A stretch of DNA of 6,857 nucleotides from Deinococcus sp. (GTDB lineage Bacteria; Deinococcota; Deinococci; Deinococcales; Deinococcaceae), in contig NZ_JAGLBB010000101.1 in NCBI RefSeq assembly GCF_018260555.1, positions 1 to 6,857 of the forward strand, given 5' to 3'. Below the pieces are notes generated by a model. The model had not been told where the DNA came from. It was given only the letters and a program-made list of their open reading frames with translations, and made no database searches. The position numbers and the translations under genes were made by a program. Positions 1 to 5,066 of the stretch are shown one piece after another. Numbering within the stretch: position 1 is the first letter of the stretch; every line of letters starts with the position of its first letter.

Positions 1-722
1 GGCCGGTCGCCGTGACCCGCCCGGCCAGCACGGCCGCCACCCGCCCGCGCGTGGTACTGGACGCCGGGCACGGCGGGATCGATCCCGGCATGGTCAGCCG
101 CTGGGTCACCGAGGAGGACGTCACGCTGGACGTGGCCCTGCGCACCCGCGCCGAACTGCAACGGCATGGGGTGAACGTGACCATGTCCCGCACGGCGGAC
201 CGGCACCTGAGTGCCAACAAGGGCGCCGACCTGGAAGCCCGGTCCCGACTGGCGAACAACGGGCAGGTCAGCGCGTTCGTCAGCATTCACGTGAACTCGG
301 CCGGGGCGTCCGCGCAGGGCATCGAGACGTACTATTTCGGGCAGCCGCTGGCGGGCAGTAACCGCAGTCTGGCCGTGCAGGAAAACGGTGGCGGCAGCCT
401 CGGCGAGCAGTTGACCCGCCAGGCAGCGAACACCGCGCAGAACCTGCTGGGTGACATTCTGGCTCAGGCCAAGATCTCGTTCAGCCGTCAGCTGGCGCAG
501 AAGGTGCAGTCCCGCCTGATCGCCGCGACCGGCGCCGTGAACCGGGGTGTGCAGACCGACGCCTTCTACGTGATCCGCAACCCCACCACGCCCGCCATTC
601 TGGTCGAGGTGGGCTTCGGGTCCCATCCGGTCGAGGGGCCCAAGCTGGCCTCTGCCGCGTACCGCGAGCAACTGGCGCAGGCCCTGGCGCGCGCCATCCT
701 AGATTTCCTGAACACCAAGTAG
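1..722 (+). CDS. N-acetylmuramoyl-L-alanine amidase, AmiA/B/C type (5'-partial)
   Basis: This is a zinc-dependent Amidase_3 domain that cleaves the amide bond between N-acetylmuramic acid and the stem peptide of peptidoglycan, outside the cytoplasmic membrane. The reading frame (codon phase starting at base 3) is open to the window edge, so the N-terminus is missing. A GTG at 12 is the first possible start inside the window, but it would leave no signal peptide and has no visible ribosome site. Counting from that GTG, the motif DAGHGG supplies His20, TEEDV supplies the Glu ligand (Glu34 or 35), SIHVNS supplies His93, and LVEVGF supplies the catalytic Glu199. Between GIETYYF (about 103) and the conserved FYVIRN (about 185) there is an extra helical segment, about 115-160, starting near an EN pair. 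This resembles the regulatory insert of division amidases AmiA/B/C. The Thr/Ala/Arg/Pro-rich stretch before the domain looks like a linker. It ends at TAG 720-722. Family identity is firm; the missing N-terminal domains are unknown. Confidence 0.93.
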   Translation, partial: PVAVTRPASTAATRPRVVLDAGHGGIDPGMVSRWVTEEDVTLDVALRTRAELQRHGVNVTMSRTADRHLSANKGADLEARSRLANNGQVSAFVSIHVNSAGASAQGIETYYFGQPLAGSNRSLAVQENGGGSLGEQLTRQAANTAQNLLGDILAQAKISFSRQLAQKVQSRLIAATGAVNRGVQTDAFYVIRNPTTPAILVEVGFGSHPVEGPKLASAAYREQLAQALARAILDFLNTK

Positions 723-763
723 GCGGCGGCGCCCGCTTGCCCGTACCGGCCTGAACTGACCGG

Positions 764-832
764 CTGGCCCACTTGACTGGCCCACTTGCCTGGCCCACTT
801 GCCTGGCCCACTTGCCTGGCCCATTTGACTGG
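764..832. repeat. 13-bp tandem repeat, five units plus a partial
   Basis: Five consecutive 13-base units of the form CTGGCCCACTTGM start at 764, 777, 790, 803 and 816, with a partial copy at 829-832. The three central copies (777, 790 and 803) are identical; the first copy ends in A instead of C, and the last has CATTTGA in place of CACTTGC. The array begins 41 bases after the amidase stop and ends about 30 bases before the predicted malQ -35 box. No spacers separate the units, so this is a minisatellite-like array and not CRISPR. Confidence 0.9.
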
Positions 833-863
833 ACCGCTGCACCTGGGGAGGTCTTCACCTGGG

Positions 864-892
864 ATGACGGCCCCGCGCCTTCACGGTACTAT
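864..892 (+). promoter_or_regulatory. Candidate malQ promoter
   Basis: A -35-like ATGACG (864-869) and a -10-like TACTAT (887-892) are 17 bases apart, each matching four of six sigma-70 consensus positions. Transcription would begin near 899 and give a leader of about 110 bases before malQ. Two direct copies of CACCTGGG (840-847 and 856-863) sit immediately upstream of the -35 box. The 11-base palindrome TTGACAGTCAA (895-905) covers the predicted start of transcription. The positions would suit an activator and a repressor site respectively, but no regulator is identified. Confidence 0.35.
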
Positions 893-995
893 CCTTGACA
901 GTCAATGTGGAATCACTTCCAGTCCTGGCAGAGGTTCCCGATTCCGTTCCCGTACGCGCCAGCGGCCGACAGCCGGTCACCCACAGCCGATCATC

Positions 996-1001
996 AGGAG
1001 G
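996..1001 (+). promoter_or_regulatory. Strong ribosome binding site that sets the malQ start
   Basis: AGGAGG is a full Shine-Dalgarno match seven bases before the ATG at 1009. It fixes the malQ start there, in preference to an in-frame TTG at 895 that would add 38 residues. The family's conserved N-terminal motif (SGVLLHPTSLPG) begins just seven residues after this ATG. Confidence 0.9.
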
Positions 1002-1008
1002 TTCTCTC

Positions 1009-2511
1009 ATGACCATCACACGATCCAGCGGCGTTCTGCTGCACCCCACCAGCCTTCCTGGCCCCTACGGCATCGGGGAACTCGGCGCGCACGCCCGCGC
1101 CTTCGTGGACTGGCTCGCGCGCGCCGGCCAGAAGTACTGGCAGGTCATGCCCCTGGGCCCCACCGGGTACGGCGACAGCCCCTATCAGGCGTTCAGCGCC
1201 TTTGCCGGAAATCCCTACCTGATCGACCTGACCGCCCTGCGCGAACACGGCCTGCTGCAAGAGACGGATTTCAACGCCCTGCCGGACTTCAACGCCGACA
1301 AGGTCGATTTCGGGCAGCAATACGTGTGGCGTAACCAGATGCTGGGCCGCGCCTACGCCCACTACGCCTTCGGCGGCGCGCAGCACCTGACCGCCGACTT
1401 CGAGGCCTTCAAGCAGGAGCAGGCCGCGTGGCTCGACGACTACGCGCTGTTCATGGCCCTCAAGGACGCGCACGGCGGTCTGCCCTGGAACGCCTGGGAG
1501 GCGGCCACCCGCGACCGCCACCCCGACGCGCTGAGCGCCGCGCGCGAACAACTGACCGGCACCACCGAACGCGTGAAGTTCATCCAGTTCCTCTTCTTCC
1601 GCCAGTGGAACGTCCTGCGCCGCTACGCCGCCGAGAAAGGCATCCAGATCATCGGAGACCTTCCCATCTTCGTCGCCATGGACAGCAGCGACGTGTGGGC
1701 CAACCGCGATCAGTTCTACTTCGACGACCAGGGCCAGCCGACTGTCGTGGCCGGCGTGCCCCCGGACTACTTCAGCGAGACCGGCCAGCTGTGGGGCAAC
1801 CCGCTGTACAACTGGAAGGCCATGCAGGACGCCGGCTTCCAGTGGTGGATCGAGCGTTTCCAGGGCAGCCTGAACCTCTTTGACCTGATCCGCATCGATC
1901 ACTTCCGGGGGTTCGCGGCCAGCTGGGAAATCCCCTTTCCTGCCGATACTGCCATTCACGGCCAGTGGGTGCCTGCCCTGGGCCACGAGATGTTCGCCGC
2001 CGTCCGTGAGGCGCTGGGCGTTCTGCCCATCATCGCCGAGGACCTGGGCGTCATCACGCCCGATGTCGAGAAACTCCGCGATGACTTCGAATTTCCCGGC
2101 ATGGCCGTCTTGCAGTTCGCGTTCGGCGGCGGCGAGTTCAGTGTCAACGACTTCCTGCCCCACAACCTGCGTGAGAATCAGGTCGTGTACACCGGCACAC
2201 ATGACAACGACACCAGCCGCGGCTGGTGGGTGCACGCCGAGGAGCAGGAGCGCCACAACTTCCGCGTGTATACCAGCAGTGACCCCACGGAAGACACCTT
2301 CGCGGCCCAGCTGACCCGCATGGCCTTCGAGAGCCGCGCCGCGCTGGCCATCGTGCCCCTGCAGGACCTCCTGAACCTCGGCACGGACGCCCGCATGAAC
2401 CTCCCGGGGACCACCGGGGTCCACAACTGGACGTGGCGGTACCGCGCCGCCGACCTGCGCCCGGACATCGCCACGACCCTCAGGGAACTGACCGAATCCA
2501 CCGGACGGTAA
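1009..2511 (+). CDS. malQ: 4-alpha-glucanotransferase (amylomaltase, GH77)
   Basis: MalQ transfers alpha-1,4-glucan segments between maltodextrins, releasing glucose and building longer chains in the cytoplasm for maltose, maltodextrin or glycogen metabolism. The protein is 500 residues, the usual length of Thermus-type amylomaltases. It opens with the family motif SGVLLHPTSLPGPYGIG, followed by GDSPYQAFSAFAGNPYLIDL in the barrel. The three catalytic acids are visible: nucleophile Asp297 in LIRIDHFRGF, acid/base Glu344 in IIAEDLGVITPDV, and Asp399 in GTHDNDTSRGWW. All three are shifted by exactly four residues from the known Thermus aquaticus residues (293, 340, 395), so the active site is intact. 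The GDLPIFVAMDSSDVWAN segment (about 219-235) is also typical of GH77. The stop is TAA at 2509-2511. No other starch or maltose gene is in the window; a repeat-derived hairpin follows directly. Function is very secure. Confidence 0.97.
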   Translation: MTITRSSGVLLHPTSLPGPYGIGELGAHARAFVDWLARAGQKYWQVMPLGPTGYGDSPYQAFSAFAGNPYLIDLTALREHGLLQETDFNALPDFNADKVDFGQQYVWRNQMLGRAYAHYAFGGAQHLTADFEAFKQEQAAWLDDYALFMALKDAHGGLPWNAWEAATRDRHPDALSAAREQLTGTTERVKFIQFLFFRQWNVLRRYAAEKGIQIIGDLPIFVAMDSSDVWANRDQFYFDDQGQPTVVAGVPPDYFSETGQLWGNPLYNWKAMQDAGFQWWIERFQGSLNLFDLIRIDHFRGFAASWEIPFPADTAIHGQWVPALGHEMFAAVREALGVLPIIAEDLGVITPDVEKLRDDFEFPGMAVLQFAFGGGEFSVNDFLPHNLRENQVVYTGTHDNDTSRGWWVHAEEQERHNFRVYTSSDPTEDTFAAQLTRMAFESRAALAIVPLQDLLNLGTDARMNLPGTTGVHNWTWRYRAADLRPDIATTLRELTESTGR

Positions 2512-2537
2512 GAACCGCCGCCAGTTGATGGTTGAAA

Positions 2538-2583
2538 GTTGATGGTTGATAGAGGGTCGCCGGACCTTCCATCAACCATCAAC
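2538..2583 (+). terminator. Long hairpin, possible malQ terminator without a U tract
   Basis: Bases 2538-2550 (GTTGATGGTTGAT) are perfectly complementary to 2571-2583. After one mismatch, 2552-2558 pairs with 2563-2569 with a single G-U pair, leaving the four-base loop GCCG. The result is a stem of about 20 pairs starting 27 bases after the malQ stop. No run of T follows on the + strand, so intrinsic termination is uncertain; mRNA 3'-end protection or an operator-like cruciform are alternatives. The 3' arm overlaps where a -35 box for the next gene would lie. Confidence 0.45.
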
Positions 2584-2597
2584 CGTTCACCATCCAC

Positions 2598-2603
2598 TAC
2601 CCT
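2598..2603 (+). promoter_or_regulatory. Candidate -10 box giving a leaderless adenosyltransferase mRNA
   Basis: TACCCT fits the Deinococcus-type TANNNT -10 pattern. It lies six bases before the ATG at 2610, so transcription would start at or very near the A of the start codon. There is no Shine-Dalgarno sequence in the 20 bases before the ATG, which agrees with leaderless translation. No convincing -35 box was found. Confidence 0.45.
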
Positions 2604-2609
2604 GTGGGC

Positions 2610-3182
2610 ATGAAGCTCTACACCAAAACCGGCGACGGCGGCACCACGGGACTGTACGGCGCGGACCGCGTGAGCAAGGCGAACATCCGGGTGGAAGCGT
2701 ACGGCACCGTCGATGAACTCAACAGCGCCATCGGACTGGCCCGCGCCCACAACACCCGCAGCCACAAACCCGACCCGGCCCTGGACGCCGACCTGGAGTA
2801 CCTCCAGAACGCCCTGTTCGACGTGGGCGCTGACCTGGCCACCCGCAGCGGAACCACGTACGAGAAGAAGATCACCCGCATGGACGAGCAGGACGCCACG
2901 TTCATCGAGGCCATGATCGACCGCTACCAGGAGGCCGCGCCGCCCTTCACGGGCTTCGTGCACCCCGGCGGCACGCCCGCCGCCGCCAGCCTGCACGTGG
3001 CCCGCACCGTCGCTCGCCGCGCCGAGCGCGAGGTGATCCGCCTGCTGCACGAGGAGGACGCCAACCCGCACGTGCAGGTGTACCTGAATCGCCTGTCCGA
3101 CCTGCTGTTCGTGATGGCCCGCGCCGCCAATCAGTCCGCCGGTATCGAGGAGCACGCCTGGCTGGTCAAGGGCCGCCGCTGA
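2610..3182 (+). CDS. PduO-type ATP:cob(I)alamin adenosyltransferase
   Basis: This enzyme transfers the adenosyl group of ATP to cob(I)alamin to make coenzyme B12 (adenosylcobalamin) in the cytoplasm. It is 190 residues, the normal size for the single-domain PduO/MMAB family, which is trimeric. The N-terminal ATP-binding motif KLYTKTGDGGTTGL spans residues 2-15, followed by AYGTVDELNS with Asp35. FVHPGG begins at Phe116, and the helix with RTVARRAER supplies Arg132 and Arg136. These correspond to the active-site Asp, Phe and Arg residues known from the Lactobacillus PduO enzyme. The C-terminal YLNRLSDLLFVMAR motif is present. ATG 2610 is preferred to an in-frame GTG at 2604 because family members begin right at this motif and the -10 box ends at 2603. 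No other cobalamin gene and no cobalamin riboswitch is visible; the 98-base upstream gap is too short for one. It may serve salvage or a B12-dependent enzyme elsewhere. Confidence 0.95.
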   Translation: MKLYTKTGDGGTTGLYGADRVSKANIRVEAYGTVDELNSAIGLARAHNTRSHKPDPALDADLEYLQNALFDVGADLATRSGTTYEKKITRMDEQDATFIEAMIDRYQEAAPPFTGFVHPGGTPAAASLHVARTVARRAEREVIRLLHEEDANPHVQVYLNRLSDLLFVMARAANQSAGIEEHAWLVKGRR

Positions 3183-3406
3183 GGGACTGAACGGACGGGA
3201 AGCGCAGGCTGACGCTGGGCGGTGGGTGGGCGGCGACCACGCCACGGTGCACGACGTAATCATGGTGCTGCTGGCCACCCTGAACCCCGTGGAACTGGCG
3301 ACCACGCAACTGGGACCGATACAGACTCGGATTGAAGGACCGGTGCTGTCCTGATCCGGCCGGGCTGCTGTGTCGGCCGGGCGCAGACGACAAATGAAAA
3401 GAAATC

Positions 3407-3434
3407 TTGTATTTTGCTTATCATATGATATGAC
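3407..3434 (+). promoter_or_regulatory. AT-rich promoter-like island with palindrome
   Basis: A weak -35-like TTGTAT (3407-3412) is 16 bases from TATGAC (3429-3434), and a better -10 match, TATGAT, lies at 3424-3429. The sequence TATCATATGATA (3419-3430 to within one base) is a perfect 12-base palindrome overlapping both -10 candidates, so it could be a repressor site. It lies about 105-130 bases before the aminotransferase start. Which -10 is used, and by what regulator, cannot be told from sequence. Confidence 0.3.
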
Positions 3435-3477
3435 CGGGTGAACTGGACACCGGTACGCCGCCGCGACCACCAGGGCC

Positions 3478-3483
3478 TACACT
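3478..3483 (+). promoter_or_regulatory. Candidate -10 box (TACACT) for the aminotransferase gene
   Basis: TACACT is the same hexamer found twice upstream of the vanW gene (4964 and 5053). Use of this box would give a start near 3490 and a leader of about 46 bases containing the Shine-Dalgarno GGAGG at 3526-3530. No good -35 box lies 16-18 bases upstream. Confidence 0.35.
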
Positions 3484-3535
3484 GTCGCAACAACCGCGCC
3501 CCAGCCGGGCACGCGCACACCCCACGGAGGACAGC

Positions 3536-4819
3536 ATGACTGGAGCACCCACCCACCCGCAGAGCAAATGGCTTGAAGCCGAACTGAAGTACGACAGCCG
3601 CGTCGTCGGCAAGCACGAGGTCGTCATGACGCGCGGCCTGGGCGCCACCGTCTGGGACGAGTCGGGCCGTTCGTACATCGACTGCGTGGCCGGGTACGGG
3701 GTCGCCACCGTCGGTCACAGCCACCCGGACGTGGTGCGCGCCATCAAGGAACAGGTCGACCGCCTGATCGTCATGCCGCAGAGCCTCCCCAACGACAGGC
3801 GCGCCGAGTTCCTCTCGGAACTGGTCAGCGTCACCCCCGCCGGCCTCGACCGCGTGTTCCTGTGCAACAGCGGCACCGAGGCCATGGAGGCCGCCAAGAA
3901 GTTCGCCATCACCGGCACGGGCCGCAAGCGTTTTGTCAGCATGAAACGCGGCTTCTCGGGCCGCAGCCTGGGCGCACTGGCCTTCACCTGGGAACCCAAG
4001 TACCGTGAGCCCTTCGGGGATGCGGTGGACAACCGCAACGTGGACTTCGTGACCTTCGGGAACATCGAGGAACTCCGCGCCGCCGTTACCGAGGAGACGG
4101 CCGCCGTGATTCTCGAGGCCGTTCAGGGCGAGGGCGGCGTGCGTCCCGCCAGCCTGGAATTCATGCAGGAAGCCCGCCGCATCACTCAGGAGCGGGGCGC
4201 GCTGCTGATCCTCGACGAGATCCAGACCGGGTTCTGCCGCACCGGCAAGTTCTTCGCGGCCGAACACTATGGCGTGGTGCCCGACGGCATGACACTCGCC
4301 AAGGCCATGGGCGGCGGCGTTCCCATCGGCGCGTTCGTCATGACCCAGGATGTCGCGGACCGTATGCCGGCCGGCGGGCACGGCGGCACCTTCGGAGGGA
4401 ACCCGCTGGCGATGGCGGCGGGCGTGGCGACCATCCGCGCCATGAAACGCGAAGGCATGGCCGAGCAGGCCCGCGAGAAGGGCGAGTACTTCATGGAGCG
4501 GCTGCGCGCCATTGGGAGCCCCAAGGTCCGCGAGGTGCGCGGCCTGGGTCTGATGATCGGCGTGGAACTCAAGGAGAAGAGCGCGCCGTACATTCACGCG
4601 CTGGAACACGAGGAAGGCGTCCTGGCCCTCCAGGCCACCCCGCTGGTCGTGCGCTTCCTGCCGCCCATCACCATCAGCCGCGAGCAGATCGACGCGGTCG
4701 TGGCCGCCTTCGAGCGCGTGCTCAGTGGCGTGAACCCCCGCGCCGAGCGGCAGGCCCAGCTGGCCGCGCAGGCCGCCGCGAGCGGGACGGCCCAGGGCGA
4801 GGCCATCCAGACGGAATAG
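3536..4819 (+). CDS. lysJ: Class III PLP aminotransferase, LysJ/ArgD type
   Basis: The protein belongs to the acetylornithine aminotransferase family. Its overall sequence resembles the Deinococcus/Thermus LysJ, which aminates LysW-bound aminoadipate semialdehyde to LysW-lysine in the alpha-aminoadipate lysine pathway; related enzymes also act on ornithine/arginine intermediates. Visible motifs are YIDCVAGYGVATVGHSHP (about 47-64), the PLP-phosphate loop NSGTEA (Ser112-Gly113-Thr114), LILDEIQTG with Asp227 for the pyridine nitrogen, and the Schiff-base Lys256 in TLAKAMGGGVPIG. HGGTFGGNPLA and the VRFLPP segment near the C-terminus complete the fold. The start has GGAGG at 3526-3530, five bases before ATG. 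At 427 residues it is longer than many homologues, mainly through an N-terminal lead of about 10 residues and a C-terminal Ala/Gln/Glu-rich tail that merges into a tandem repeat at the stop TAG. No other lys or arg gene is adjacent. Family assignment is firm; the precise substrate is less certain. Confidence 0.85.
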   Translation: MTGAPTHPQSKWLEAELKYDSRVVGKHEVVMTRGLGATVWDESGRSYIDCVAGYGVATVGHSHPDVVRAIKEQVDRLIVMPQSLPNDRRAEFLSELVSVTPAGLDRVFLCNSGTEAMEAAKKFAITGTGRKRFVSMKRGFSGRSLGALAFTWEPKYREPFGDAVDNRNVDFVTFGNIEELRAAVTEETAAVILEAVQGEGGVRPASLEFMQEARRITQERGALLILDEIQTGFCRTGKFFAAEHYGVVPDGMTLAKAMGGGVPIGAFVMTQDVADRMPAGGHGGTFGGNPLAMAAGVATIRAMKREGMAEQAREKGEYFMERLRAIGSPKVREVRGLGLMIGVELKEKSAPYIHALEHEEGVLALQATPLVVRFLPPITISREQIDAVVAAFERVLSGVNPRAERQAQLAAQAAASGTAQGEAIQTE

Positions 4820-4882
4820 GCCCAAACGGAATAGGGCCAGACGGAAGAGGGCCAGACTGGGGAGGCCCAGGTGAAGAAGGCA
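4793..4882 (+). repeat. 15-bp tandem repeat spanning the lysJ stop codon
   Basis: Six 15-base units begin at 4793, 4808, 4823, 4838, 4853 and 4868; the clearest is CAGACGGAAGAGGGC (4838-4852). The outer copies are degenerate. The period is a multiple of three and in register with the lysJ frame, so each unit reads as a pentapeptide related to QTEEG. The second unit holds the lysJ stop TAG (4817-4819) and the third repeats the TAG at 4832-4834. The fourth has GAG at that place. Confidence 0.85.
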
Positions 4883-4893
4883 GCCCGTTTCAG

Positions 4894-4932
4894 AAAGCAC
4901 CACTCCCGGCAGGTCCGGCGGGTGGTGTCTTT
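4894..4932 (+). terminator. Rho-independent terminator of lysJ
   Basis: CACCACTCCCGG (4898-4909) pairs with 4915-4927 across a five-base loop CAGGT, giving 12 pairs with one bulged C (4919) and one G-U. The flanking AAAG (4894-4897) can pair with CTTT (4929-4932), extending the stem and giving a short U tail. The AAAs on the opposite side mean it could also work from the other direction. It lies 75 bases after the lysJ stop and separates lysJ from the vanW unit. Confidence 0.75.
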
Positions 4933-4963
4933 AAGTCTGGGGCCGGACGGCAGGCGGGGGGTC

Positions 4964-4988
4964 TACACTTCCTCCACAACATCAGGAA
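4964..4988 (+). promoter_or_regulatory. Candidate distal -10 box and ribosome site before a leader ORF
   Basis: TACACT (4964-4969) would start transcription near 4976. AGGA (4984-4987) lies five bases before an ATG at 4993 that opens a 25-codon frame ending in TGA 5068-5070. That frame overlaps the vanW ATG (5067) as ATGA. The arrangement would permit translational coupling into vanW. There is no clear -35 box. Confidence 0.3.
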
Positions 4989-5052
4989 CTTAATGAACGT
5001 GGGTGTGGGTGAAGAAGGTGATTTTCTTCAAACACAGCGGCGTGAATTTCCT

Positions 5053-5058
5053 TACACT
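5053..5058 (+). promoter_or_regulatory. Candidate proximal -10 box giving a near-leaderless vanW mRNA
   Basis: TACACT ends eight bases before the ATG at 5067, so transcription would start within one or two bases of the start codon. No Shine-Dalgarno sequence precedes that ATG. A loose -35-like TTCAAA (5027-5032) is 20 bases away, which is too far to be convincing. Confidence 0.45.
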
Positions 5059-5066
5059 GTACGGCG

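Larger units (their letters stand above)
2524..2603. repeat. Heptad (GTTGATG) repeats in opposed orientation
   Basis: Four heptads run GTTGATG, GTTGAAA, GTTGATG, GTTGATA from 2524 to 2551. The complementary heptads CCATCAA, CCATCAA and the degenerate CCGTTCA and CCATCCA run from 2569 to 2596. The two arrays face each other and create a long inverted repeat in the gap between malQ and the adenosyltransferase gene. The same heptad reappears at the 3' end of the vanW gene (6760-6787), so it is a dispersed family in this genome. Confidence 0.85.
3183..3535. other. 353-base gap without a recognised gene
   Basis: The first half contains a short + strand open frame ending at TGA 3352-3354, with possible starts at GTG 3226 or ATG 3262 and peptide text such as MVLLATLNPVELATTQLGP. 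It has no ribosome site and I do not recognise it; it may be a gene remnant or a repeat. A GC hairpin follows, with CCGGCCG (3356-3362) pairing with CGGCCGG (3374-3380) around an 11-base loop. Bases 3388-3433 are strikingly AT-rich for this genome and hold the palindrome around 3419-3430. The last 50 bases carry a TACACT box and the ribosome site for the aminotransferase gene. Confidence 0.6.

Noticed and set aside
764..832. CRISPR array
   Set aside because: The 13-base units are directly adjacent with no spacers and are far shorter than CRISPR repeats.
895..900. TTGACA as the -35 box of malQ
   Set aside because: It is a perfect -35 hexamer, but nothing like a -10 box lies 16-18 bases downstream; it is better explained as half of the TTGACAGTCAA palindrome.
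895..1008. TTG start extending MalQ by 38 residues
   Set aside because: The AGGAGG site and family N-terminus place the start at ATG 1009, and the extension is low-quality leader sequence.
994..2424. Long minus-strand open frame opposite malQ
   Set aside because: It mirrors malQ in GC-rich DNA and its low-complexity V/G/A/H-rich translation matches no family; malQ has an intact active site.
2512..2609. Cobalamin riboswitch upstream of the adenosyltransferase gene
   Set aside because: The 98-base gap is filled with heptad repeats and is too short for the usual riboswitch of about 200 bases; no B12-box-like sequence is seen.
3418..3434. Radiation/desiccation response motif (DdrO site) before lysJ
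   Set aside because: Compared with the 17-base palindrome known from Deinococcus, only the first four bases and a few others match.
3260..4903. Long minus-strand open frame opposite lysJ
   Set aside because: It is a frame shadow of lysJ with repetitive H/A/G/L-rich text, and runs across the terminator and the intergenic repeat.
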